Positions 17,301 through 25,522 of a stretch of DNA of 31,361 nucleotides are shown piece by piece. Numbering within the stretch: the stretch's first letter is position 1; every line of letters begins with the position of its first letter. The notes below the pieces were generated by a model. That model was not told the origin of the DNA. It searched no databases and saw nothing but the letters and a program-made list of their open reading frames with translations. A program made the translations under genes and the position numbers. Source of the DNA: a virus; the IMG/VR virus record IMGVR_UViG_3300028384_000336, positions 1 through 31,361 of that record; one strand, given 5' to 3'.

Positions 17301-20300
17301 TGAGGTTGTCTATGCGCAGACCAAATAGGGGTTGTCTGATCTCTTCTATAGTCTAGCACCAACCCTTGTTTTCCGTCTGCATTATCATATCTCGGTAAGG
17401 ACATGTAAATGTGATTTCCTTTGGCTGTAATGTTTCTACCAAAGAACTTAGCAGATTTATCATTGAAATCTAATGTCTGACCAAATACTAGTGTTTCGTC
17501 AATTCTTTCATAAACATAAACAACACCGTTATTTGCAATTTCGTTTTTAAATGTAGTAAAGCTATTATCAAATGTAGTTCTATCAACAATTTGACTATCA
17601 GTATCAAGAATATATTGCTTACCTGGTGTGTTACTGCCAGGATATAATCTATCTCTAAATCCGTCAAAACGTGTAACATCGTCGCTGCTTGCATTAAATG
17701 CACTAGCAAATAATGTATCCCCGTCAAAGTCTAATTCGCCGCCAAAGTATTCACCTCTTACAGGAGTAGCACTTATTAGTGTTTGTGTTAATTCAAACTG
17801 TCCATTCACTTGTTTATAAATGTAGATCTTTCCAGACTCTTCAACAGTAGTATCTCCGTTTGGTGCACCAATAGCAATTAGTTTTCCATCTTGGCTAATG
17901 CTAATTGATGTGCCAAACTCACTGTCTATAGTAGAACTGTCGCCGCCGGCAACATATTGTGTATCATTTGGAATATATCCAAGAAAGTCGTATGATCTAA
18001 TACTATCACTAGTTGCAATATCCCAATCTAAAATATTAAATTGTGCTGTTGGATCATTAGGATCTTCGGTATTGCCTTGAACATTTGTTTTTGCAAGATA
18101 AAATTCACCATCTAGGAATACAATATCTCCTACATAATAATTTCTCTCAGGAGCAAACTCGCCTTTAAATCTTTTATCCTTTGCAAGTTCCCAATTATAA
18201 TCTATACCCTCTTCATCTGTACCGTTATTAACAAAGTATATTCTTCCAGGATTGTCTGTAGTACCATTGCCGCGACAACTTATAAATGCTTTATATAAGT
18301 CTCCTTGTTTAGACATTTTAATTTTACTACCAATGCCTAGACCATTAATTTCATCAGGAACAATAAATGATCCTACACTAGTAAATGTAGCAATATTTTC
18401 TCTTTGATAAACTGTAAAAAATCCATAGTCGGAAAGATTGTTGCTTATACCATTGCCGTCTGCTGATATGTTAAACACTTCTCTCCAGTCAAAATTAATC
18501 TGATCCGGAATATTTGGAGATGTTGGCAAACCTAATATTTCAAAGTCTTTATAAATTACATATTCAGCATCTATAATAGTGTCATTAGCTGGTACTGTTT
18601 CGATCGGTCCGGCTAATTGGAATACACATAGTTTACCGATTCCAATTTCGTCTTGACCTAAAGAAGTTGCTTTTATATCTCCTAGTGTTCTGGTTACAGA
18701 ATAAATTGTACCAGTATCTGTAGGATCTCCTAAAAATTCAATATCTGCACTTGCACCATAATTAGTACCTAAAGACCAATCGCCTACTTTGTTGCTAACA
18801 AAAATTGTAGCGTTAATACCATTACGCTGATAGAATTCTACTTTTGCAGTTGCACCAGTTACTCTGTCTCTTACAAACTGTCCTACTCTAGGTTCATATG
18901 GTCTACCAAAGTCGTCTGTTTCCTCTAGCTCAAAGTCAATATATCCGTCCCATAGACCAACTAAAGTATGCTTTTTGTTTACTGTAAATTGTGTAAGACC
19001 AGTTGGAGTAATATCAACAAAAGATCCGTCAACAAAACTAGGAAGTCTGTAAACTTCTACACCAATAGTGTCTCCTACTGTAATTCTATCAGTTAAACGT
19101 TTTGGTGCTCTCATTACAAACAAATCACTCAAGATAGGATCTAGTTCTCCGTAAGCACCCGGCGAACCTTGATAAGTTAATGTTCTAATATAAGAGTGTT
19201 GACTATTTTCTCCACTGAATATATCATCATTTTTATAATCAAGTACGTTACCGCCCGCTGCTTGCGGATCTGCTTTACCGCTTGGTATAACATTATAAAC
19301 TGCTAATGCTTTACCTTCGTCTTCAATTGTAGTGCCAACGCTATATTCTTCTGTTGTATTAAACCACCAGTAGCCTCCTAAGTCATCACTCGTATCTACA
19401 TCTTCTTCTACAGGAGCAACTCTTTGGAATTCGCCAACAAACTCGCCTGTTTCTAAAAATAATGATCCAGACACTGGCCATCTACCAACAGACCCTTTAA
19501 CATAGACTGTTGTTCTGCCTTCGTCAGTGTATGTATATGCCACATAACCACTAGCACCAGTAGTATCAACTTGTAAGTCATCTCCTGGAATTGTGCTAAC
19601 ACTATTAACATATAACACTACATCAATTTTGTCAACAATAGTTAATCCGCTTTCGAGATATTCTTCGTTAATTATGTCATATGCTCCGTTAAACGGTTGC
19701 CTAGGTGTAGTCGGTGCTGCTTGGTTTGCACTAGTTGTTAAATACCAATCTAAAAATACAGTATCTCCTGGACCTGTTGCAGTATATGCATCAGCTGGCG
19801 CTCTTACAAGAATATGATCTGTATTGTCGTCTTGATCTACAAACGGATAGTTACCAACTAATAAACTATTAAACTGTGTTTCGCCTTGTGTAATATTATT
19901 TTTTTGCACTACTTCAATAATAGATCCAAAACTACCAAAAGGTTGACTGTCTCTTGCGCCTTCGATATCAACTAGTGCTTTCCACAAACTATCACTATAC
20001 TTTACAATATCGTCATTTTCGTAATCAGCAGCAGGGTCATAGGTGCCTTTAAATTTAGTTTTTACATTAGATGCATCTGGTGAACCTGCAATAATAAACT
20101 TACCGTCTGAACTTATAGCAATTCCTTCGCCAAAGGAAATTCCACCGTCGGAAATATTATCTTCTGGTTCTATGATTTGTGTAAATTGGAAGTTCTGATT
20201 ATTGCCGCCTCTAGTGTATACAAATACTTTACCATTACCGTCAGCAGTAGGCGACGACAATGCCATTGTAACATTTCTACTATCAATTGCAAGTGCTTGC

Positions 20301-23300
20301 CCAAAGTTATTGTTTACGCCAGTTTCTTCTGCAGGGATTTTTTGTAATAGTCCATAAGACTGTGAATTTTTTAAAACTTTCCAAAACCCGTTTTCATCTT
20401 CGTCTACCCAAATTAAAGTATTTTTATCAATACCTTGTTGTGCTAATTGGTTAGCTTTTTTATAATCTCCAACTCTAACAGAAATAAACTTAGTTAGTGA
20501 ACCATCACATGAAGGGATATCTTCAATAATTTCTGTTGTTTCAATAATAATTTTGTTTAATTTTACATCAATAACCTTATAGAAACCTTCTACAGGTTCT
20601 GTACTTTGTATTGAAATAGGATATGTACTATCAGGTGTACTTCTATCAGTTACGATTAAATCATATAATCCAATAACATCTCCAACATTAATATCGTCTG
20701 GGGCATTACTTAGAGTTATAGTAAACTGATTCTTATCTTCAGCACCAATACTAATAGCAGTTGCGTTACCTTCAACTGATAATACAGACCACTTAGTGCG
20801 CTTATGTTGAAATACATTCCAGGACTGTTTTTGTGTACTGACCCAAACATACCCTTTATGTTTTATGTCGGTAAATTTTTGATCTAAAATATCATAATAA
20901 TCGCCTAGTACTACAGAAACATCATCAATATGTACATACCCTGCCGTTTTAGTGAACTCAGGTAATAATTCAGTTTTTGGTAAATTATCTGGAGTATAAG
21001 TTTTAGGCTTTTTATATAATTCAAAGTCTTTGATTCTGTATACTAAATCAGTACTTGTGCTATCTTGATTTGTTAACAATATAGGCTGTGGCTCAGCTCT
21101 ATATTTTTTCTCGTCTAGAACTAGTTCAACTTGATCAAATCCTTCTGATGCACCATACTGTCCTTGCTTGATTGCCCATTCTTCATAAAAGTCTAAACTT
21201 TCTTTATCAGCACTACTTAGAACATCGAATAATTTGTCTAAACTGTTTCTAGTTCCTTTATCTTGAATCATGCCTTGATAAAATTTGTATTGGCTTACTT
21301 CGTCATTAATAATGTTTTCTAAGTATTGACGCTTTTGATAGCCGATTAGATGTTGCGCAATTTCTTGTTGTGCAACGTCAAAGTTATCTGTGTCAAGGCT
21401 ATAAAAATCTGCAAACTGATTTGTCTTATATTCGAAATTAGTTGTCATAGAAGACTCTGGTTTTTCAGATAATCTAGTCCAATCCTCCTCGTTAAATAAT
21501 TCAGTACCTTTGAGCTGACCTTTAGAACTATAATAGAACTCTTTATTTTTTACAAGTGCTCCGGTGTCATAATCAGTCCACTGTTGCCACTCAGTAATTT
21601 TAGCTTCGTTATATATGAAGCCCGGAATATTTAAACTGCCGTCCCAGTTATCTGTTCTGTATCCTAGTACTTTAATGCGCTCTTGTCTATATCCAGTTGA
21701 CGGTTGATAAATTACATCGCCAAATACACTAAAATTGTCAATTAAAACTATGTGCTCTTTTTGTACAACAGGAAGTTTAACAGCATATACACCGTCTTGC
21801 GTATTCTTAGGTTGTACTTGAAGTTTGTTAGGATTAGATCTATTAATTCTAGTAAACTCGTCTGTAAGTTTTGTACCGTCTGATTTTAATAAACTATATC
21901 CGTAAAAATTATCTAGTATATTATCTACAACAGCATATTCTGTTTCAAAGTTAATTTCGTCAGCAACTGGGCTCATTGCAATAAGTGCTCCGGCACTCCA
22001 GTTTTGTGTAGTCCAGAATAAGAATTCTCTACAACTATTATTCCAATCAGATATTACTTGTGCTTCGCCATCAAAATATTCAAATCTAAAACCTTCAGAT
22101 TCTAAGTAACTTTGATATCCTAGAAGGAAATCTATTACATCTTGGATAGTTGTAAGCACTGTTCCGTATGGTAAAAGTTTTACATTACTAGTATCAAACG
22201 TTTTTCTAAAATAAGCATCTGAGCCGCCACTAGTCGGAAGTTTAGGAATTTTTGTATACTTTGAAGAATCAAAGTTTGCTGCCGATGTGTGAGTTTCAAT
22301 TACTTTATAAAATGCTCCTTGATATTGTACATTTTTACCTTCAATATATGTTTGTAAAGGTTCCCATTCTGTAAATGGTTCACTAACACCTCCAACATTT
22401 ACAAATACATCAGAGCCTGTCGGAAGTGCTCTATGATATTTAAATGCCGGAGTTTCTGTATTATAACCTCTAATTACAAAACCACTAGTTTCTTTTTGTA
22501 CAATTACACCACTATAATTAACTAATTTAATTGCAGAACTAGTGTTTAAAATAATATTATAGTTTTCTTCTGGTATAAAGACATTACCCTTGTTTAAAGG
22601 TGTTCTACTATCTAAGATTAATTTAAACTTTGATTTATCTGTAAATCCACCTACTCTAAATGCAAGAACATTTTGTAAACTTTTTAGCCTAGTGTTATAT
22701 TCTTTAAACGACGATGTTATATTACTTGACATATAATTAGAAATATAATTTACTAAACCACTAGTTAATACTTCTTTACTGTCGCTGTGAGTGTTTGGAA
22801 AAACTAAATCTTTTAAAGTTATATGATCGCCTGTTTCGGTATATATTAGTTGTCCTAATAAATTTTTTACCTGTCTTGATCTGTCAAAACCTGTTGACAT
22901 AAGCGAAGGCATATTATTAATTGCCCAACTAGTAATAATAGCAAAAGGATATTCTGAACTTCTTCTCCAAGCACTTTCTACCGGACCATTGTCGCCAAAA
23001 GAGAACGACGAATCAATTCCGGTACTATCATAAGTTGTCGGAAGATTGGCATTTGACGGACTTAGTAACTTGCCGTCTGCATCTACCGGAAGGAATTGAG
23101 ACAATCCTGGACGTTCATATTTCTTGTTAATAATAAATGGCTTATTTGGTTCTCTAATAATACCCTTTTCGATATCTTCCCAAAGTAATCTGTTTTCAGA
23201 AGTATACGGTGCAGGCCCGTATTGATCTTCCCACCATGTAGGTTTTATTGTATACCCTAACATTTCCCACGGGTGTGTATGCGGACGATCTGTATCGTAT

Positions 23301-25522
23301 ATCTTATTATACGCACCTCGCCACCAACCGGGTAAAGATTCTCCGTCAGGACCTTTCATATTTTTATAGTTGAAACTAAATGAATCTAGTCTACTAAAAT
23401 ATTTGTGCTCAGTATAATCTTCGTCGACTAAAGTCAACCACTGAACAAAATCGGTAATCATTGGAGAATAAATGTCTTCTCTACTAAAACCTGTATCTCT
23501 AAATGTTCCGCTAATATATGTATTAATATCGTGGCATGTAGGATCATACGGTACTTTAATATTATTAAATATTCTACGTTCTAATTCTATAATTAAATTA
23601 TCTCTAAAATCTTGATACGCTCTAATTACGCTCCCATCATGACCTTGTATCATTAAAGGTGAATTAGGATATGTATCGTCGTTATAGATAGTTGGCTCGT
23701 ATAAAGGATATAACCCTAACTTAGTTGGTGTAGCAGGAATGTATGATCCGTTTGTTGTTTCGTATTCGTTGATTTCAATAACATCACCGAATTGTTTTTC
23801 AACAGTGATATTTAGATAACCTTCCGAATTAAAAGTATAATCTTTTTTATGAACTAGCTGTTCTTCATTTAAATAAACTGTTACTGCTCTAGTACTAATA
23901 TCGTCAAGTGTAAAAATATTATTGAGTGCAAAAAATTCTGCTTGAGCATCTTCTACAGTAATTCTAGTAGTAACACTTGGTCCGTGTGCAATCATATCAC
24001 TAAAGTAAAACGGCATTGTATTTGTTTTATCTTTATTAATTGCATTTAGAATAACATCAACATGTTGTTTAACTGGACCTTCAAAGCCTATTGTTTCAGC
24101 TGTTTCTAAAAATAGTCTTTTAAACTTACTATATTCTTTTCTTGCAAATCGTAAAGAATTAACTAAGTTACTTTCTCTGTCTAGTAAACTAAACATTGAT
24201 AAGTTTAATGGCGAACTATTCTTGATAAACTTACGTCCGTATTTGCTTTGATTATTAATATCTCTTAGATTGCTCGGCCCTGGAAATATACCATCAAAAC
24301 CTGGAATATTTTCTGTGATAGTTGACACATGCTCTGTAACTTCACCTAAAGTAAATGTTTCAATATTTTCATTTAGAGGGTTGCGCTCTAGGTTATGTGC
24401 AATTTCGTAATGCCCGTTATTATTTTTAGGTGTACTAGTATAACTTTTAATAATAATATTTGCATCAACATCAATATCAGTTATAAAGTTTATTGCTTTA
24501 AATTTGTCAGCTGTTGAAATAATTTCGTAATCATTTCCTTCATACATTGTTTTGTTATTAACTTTTATAATTAGTTCAAGATCATCAATAAACGCAGATC
24601 TGTCATAACAGTTAATCGGATAGTTAGTTCTTGTACCATCATTTACATAACGTAAGATAACTGCTTGCTTAGAAAACTCGTTAGATTTCTCATAACGTCC
24701 TGCCGATTTAAACTGATTTCTGTTATTAAATTTTCTTAGATATCCTTGTCTAGCACTAATTTCATATGTAATATCATTTACTTGATATTCATATAGGTCT
24801 TTGTTATAATCAAAGTTAAAAAGAATATCGCCAACATTATCAATACTTCTGTATGCTAGTGGAAATCCTAATACAGGGTCATTTTCACCTTGTCCTTGTT
24901 GATAACTAAAAAGTTTAGTACCCCTAAAGTTATTTGCAGGATAATATACTTCGTCTGAAAAACTGTTTCCACTAACATCAAACAAATCAAATAATGGCGC
25001 TTGATTTACTGAGGTTTTTTCTTGTGCTCTATTCCAATTATTACCATCATAGTACCATATCGATCCAGCATAATCGTCGCCTTTAGTAACTAAAACGTTT
25101 TCATTTGGCCCGGATTCAGTATCGTCTGTTGGTACTAAAGTAATTTGACCCTGAACTCCCGAACCTTTAAATTGTATAAATCTTACTTCAAATACTTTTC
25201 CTTGTACTAACGGGTCTGTGTCTGCAAGGAAAATAATACGCATGCCTTCAGATAATTGTACACTATCAACATTGTAGCCCAAACTACCTTCAATTGTACT
25301 AAAAGCATCAGTTGTATAGTCGTCTATAAGATCGATTGCTTGTTTGGATTTTGTACCAAAGTTATAAAGTTTTATTCCTGCTTCAAATTCAATAATAGGT
25401 CTGTTTGCACGTTGTGCTTGATCTATTAAACTTTCACTTTTTGTAATACTCGATGCTAGATCAATTACATCTTTATGGAACCATCTATTGTATCTTCGTC
25501 TCCGACCCCTTCGATATACCAT
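11345..25522 (-). CDS. Giant multidomain baseplate/tail protein (4725 aa), main part
   Basis: The gene follows gp6 and a 340 aa segment, where T4 has wedge gene 7. From NRWFHKDVI onward the N-terminal region matches my memory of giant structural proteins of marine T4-like phages, including PHTHPWEM (747-754). Visible parts: FG-GAP-like propeller blades with FG at 1740, 1797, 2536, 2593 and 2694; four CBM5/12-like segments near 1053, 1312, 1825 and 2453; Gly-Tyr repeats near 3132 and 3496; about seven DGST-type beta repeats (3592-4330); an RRGTGG motif (4414-4419); an IPT/TIG-like domain (4466-4560); and an FLRGKSIDLPR end. No catalytic motif was found. The ATG at 25522 has no Shine-Dalgarno, and the first 15 residues (VYRRGRRRR) look like an out-of-frame reading. 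The true start is doubtful, and the protein is probably continuous with the 340 aa gene. Role inferred: baseplate periphery or host adhesion. Confidence 0.85.
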   Translation of the reverse strand: MVYRRGRRRRYNRWFHKDVIDLASSITKSESLIDQAQRANRPIIEFEAGIKLYNFGTKSKQAIDLIDDYTTDAFSTIEGSLGYNVDSVQLSEGMRIIFLADTDPLVQGKVFEVRFIQFKGSGVQGQITLVPTDDTESGPNENVLVTKGDDYAGSIWYYDGNNWNRAQEKTSVNQAPLFDLFDVSGNSFSDEVYYPANNFRGTKLFSYQQGQGENDPVLGFPLAYRSIDNVGDILFNFDYNKDLYEYQVNDITYEISARQGYLRKFNNRNQFKSAGRYEKSNEFSKQAVILRYVNDGTRTNYPINCYDRSAFIDDLELIIKVNNKTMYEGNDYEIISTADKFKAINFITDIDVDANIIIKSYTSTPKNNNGHYEIAHNLERNPLNENIETFTLGEVTEHVSTITENIPGFDGIFPGPSNLRDINNQSKYGRKFIKNSSPLNLSMFSLLDRESNLVNSLRFARKEYSKFKRLFLETAETIGFEGPVKQHVDVILNAINKDKTNTMPFYFSDMIAHGPSVTTRITVEDAQAEFFALNNIFTLDDISTRAVTVYLNEEQLVHKKDYTFNSEGYLNITVEKQFGDVIEINEYETTNGSYIPATPTKLGLYPLYEPTIYNDDTYPNSPLMIQGHDGSVIRAYQDFRDNLIIELERRIFNNIKVPYDPTCHDINTYISGTFRDTGFSREDIYSPMITDFVQWLTLVDEDYTEHKYFSRLDSFSFNYKNMKGPDGESLPGWWRGAYNKIYDTDRPHTHPWEMLGYTIKPTWWEDQYGPAPYTSENRLLWEDIEKGIIREPNKPFIINKKYERPGLSQFLPVDADGKLLSPSNANLPTTYDSTGIDSSFSFGDNGPVESAWRRSSEYPFAIITSWAINNMPSLMSTGFDRSRQVKNLLGQLIYTETGDHITLKDLVFPNTHSDSKEVLTSGLVNYISNYMSSNITSSFKEYNTRLKSLQNVLAFRVGGFTDKSKFKLILDSRTPLNKGNVFIPEENYNIILNTSSAIKLVNYSGVIVQKETSGFVIRGYNTETPAFKYHRALPTGSDVFVNVGGVSEPFTEWEPLQTYIEGKNVQYQGAFYKVIETHTSAANFDSSKYTKIPKLPTSGGSDAYFRKTFDTSNVKLLPYGTVLTTIQDVIDFLLGYQSYLESEGFRFEYFDGEAQVISDWNNSCREFLFWTTQNWSAGALIAMSPVADEINFETEYAVVDNILDNFYGYSLLKSDGTKLTDEFTRINRSNPNKLQVQPKNTQDGVYAVKLPVVQKEHIVLIDNFSVFGDVIYQPSTGYRQERIKVLGYRTDNWDGSLNIPGFIYNEAKITEWQQWTDYDTGALVKNKEFYYSSKGQLKGTELFNEEDWTRLSEKPESSMTTNFEYKTNQFADFYSLDTDNFDVAQQEIAQHLIGYQKRQYLENIINDEVSQYKFYQGMIQDKGTRNSLDKLFDVLSSADKESLDFYEEWAIKQGQYGASEGFDQVELVLDEKKYRAEPQPILLTNQDSTSTDLVYRIKDFELYKKPKTYTPDNLPKTELLPEFTKTAGYVHIDDVSVVLGDYYDILDQKFTDIKHKGYVWVSTQKQSWNVFQHKRTKWSVLSVEGNATAISIGAEDKNQFTITLSNAPDDINVGDVIGLYDLIVTDRSTPDSTYPISIQSTEPVEGFYKVIDVKLNKIIIETTEIIEDIPSCDGSLTKFISVRVGDYKKANQLAQQGIDKNTLIWVDEDENGFWKVLKNSQSYGLLQKIPAEETGVNNNFGQALAIDSRNVTMALSSPTADGNGKVFVYTRGGNNQNFQFTQIIEPEDNISDGGISFGEGIAISSDGKFIIAGSPDASNVKTKFKGTYDPAADYENDDIVKYSDSLWKALVDIEGARDSQPFGSFGSIIEVVQKNNITQGETQFNSLLVGNYPFVDQDDNTDHILVRAPADAYTATGPGDTVFLDWYLTTSANQAAPTTPRQPFNGAYDIINEEYLESGLTIVDKIDVVLYVNSVSTIPGDDLQVDTTGASGYVAYTYTDEGRTTVYVKGSVGRWPVSGSLFLETGEFVGEFQRVAPVEEDVDTSDDLGGYWWFNTTEEYSVGTTIEDEGKALAVYNVIPSGKADPQAAGGNVLDYKNDDIFSGENSQHSYIRTLTYQGSPGAYGELDPILSDLFVMRAPKRLTDRITVGDTIGVEVYRLPSFVDGSFVDITPTGLTQFTVNKKHTLVGLWDGYIDFELEETDDFGRPYEPRVGQFVRDRVTGATAKVEFYQRNGINATIFVSNKVGDWSLGTNYGASADIEFLGDPTDTGTIYSVTRTLGDIKATSLGQDEIGIGKLCVFQLAGPIETVPANDTIIDAEYVIYKDFEILGLPTSPNIPDQINFDWREVFNISADGNGISNNLSDYGFFTVYQRENIATFTSVGSFIVPDEINGLGIGSKIKMSKQGDLYKAFISCRGNGTTDNPGRIYFVNNGTDEEGIDYNWELAKDKRFKGEFAPERNYYVGDIVFLDGEFYLAKTNVQGNTEDPNDPTAQFNILDWDIATSDSIRSYDFLGYIPNDTQYVAGGDSSTIDSEFGTSISISQDGKLIAIGAPNGDTTVEESGKIYIYKQVNGQFELTQTLISATPVRGEYFGGELDFDGDTLFASAFNASSDDVTRFDGFRDRLYPGSNTPGKQYILDTDSQIVDRTTFDNSFTTFKNEIANNGVVYVYERIDETLVFGQTLDFNDKSAKFFGRNITAKGNHIYMSLPRYDNADGKQGLVLDYRRDQTTPIWSAHRQPQLPVDVSKIKRVMLYDKEKNVVVENLDYIAVDQGKIAGPADEEIRYKTMFDPAIYNVGSSTTARINELSNWGPSQVGQVWWNTRNAKFYDIKQGNIIYKTNNVNRLAPGGSIDVYEWVESKVLPQDWDRISSQPEGERLGITGSTLYGNDAYVERRVYDEIAQRFDKVYYFWVKDKTNIPDVENRNSSIQTIKNLIEDPNGAGYRFVSFYGNGELSVHNCKELVSDLDIVLSIQYWTYSNQESNIHNQYQILTEGLGTSKPYKEIETKWIDSLVGYDAQSRPVPDTNLAPNERYGILNKPRQGWFINRTEALKQIIERVNTVLIDNLVEEEKNLTKLQDTDPAPSQTTRLYDVVVDTDIDLDFIGTAKATTATITPIIENGKIIRLTINDKGRGYRVPPSYTIEGTGYGAEIEFTIDSQGRLDTAEIIESGNNYSENTSIIIRPFAALVTADSQIRGKWALYNRNPVTGDWLRINSQAYDVTKYWNYVDWYADGYNSFTEIDHVIPQSYELQTIDDQFGDIVKILNVGGEGWLLLEKIDDQDTTDYTVNYKTIGRQNGTIQFTENLFNVQNSRVGFDTQTFDTQFFDSQPIEEIRIIMQALKEDILVNDLADEYNKLFFASLRYVFAEQGYVDWAFKTSFVKAQHNVGALEQKVTFKNDSLESYEDYIQEVKPYKSSIRQYTSTYDNLENSSSVVTDFDTPPAYDRVTQTIETNNIRLINGVLTGQGGDRFSTYPERFWLENSSYKVTEIEISDPGEGYTFAPVITIEGNATAKASLGPGGKISSVVVEDQGSGYYITPEITINGTIAEGGREAKLTAVLGESKVRNMHTTIKFDRVTGNFFITQLNEQETFTANGSQTEYQLKWPMDMRTNTIEVLVNGELVLNSQYDYENIYNSESQLYYGKINFVDPPANNLEIQVNYKKSVNLLQAQDRINLFYNPADGQIGKDVSQLMDGVDYGGVEVKSFEFGSPPGWDTGNWYDGQWDVYDDTFEEEIFETDGSTLVFNLSKPLEKGVKYNVYINDIRVDDEEWDGTSSVDNTNAFMETLIGDGIIDTLTIDNENGYRTFLENNTNGPDNPPSQIIKIIKSTSDGSRLIDSESYDTDISGGDLAYTTAKGINSDEINIDGDGFVTETTGKGPEEVIPGQLLDTLDITVYERPVGGSSLIQTTQFTGNGQTRTFNIRQRPYSFESVIVKINGSIADANLYKIDYKTSDLTFYNAPDNNDSIVVISMGVSGNNILDYDEFTTDGSTQEYLTNVTYTETVHAYVTVNGEEIPFELLESDESYAIPGRCVIRFVTSPIADKLIQFAIFDNEVDSFSKVSVEEIIADGSSTAYTLNKVPLQQDPVAYHTIVMLDDKVLNAGYSEVFTVEENQTQFRLKVWQVPVGTVEGREIEVFLNGRKLEFLQEWTYEGAGSFNPAISPDAQPGSTVILNRGVAVEGDELKVHIITTGEYRFGYYDDSNEWVDTAGGDSTPAIVHFDEAPAADTTIRVYQFTNHDSQGIDRENYDVIERTEMTVGSDGYTDYRLLTNGLLTIRSEALSVDYVWVSLNGRWLTPTADYILLENKKTIKFTAPLYENDVIDVMHFSNPPVSIKFGWRQFKDILNRNIYKRLDRDGYYELEQPLNWYDRTITLAEKENGNLPEPSSDRPGIVFMNKERIEYLRKEGNVLKQLRRGTGGTSIPEVHEAGSILVNQSIETTLPYKDIEENVVVFSGNYVDLRSKYDSNPLTEVYDPDPSITFDGIAYNFNNNTVFPLGGQVATVNGSGFRPTVKALMQNENGDIQELSTTYVNENQFTFITAAMPVGAYDLVIYNDTETVPILRPATSLVISKALEYVQVLLPFAPQPNPISANIWNPDTETGWYKAPYEEGGIPEEYWEAQDIEIFANGKRLRKNPLNTYDVTKGQFSPAGDIWLEAEYAVNKNVGAYVRLTTPPEPNTKLTIVRKRGEIWNEIVDPSTGEAKPLGISGTEVATFLRGKSIDLPR

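Noticed and set aside
17488-17727. Minus-strand frame of 79 codons inside the giant gene
   Set aside because: It overlaps a conserved FG-GAP region in another frame, has no ribosome site and is hydrophobic by chance in AT-rich sequence. The frames at 10051-10272, 3526-3762 and 25968-26153 fail similarly.
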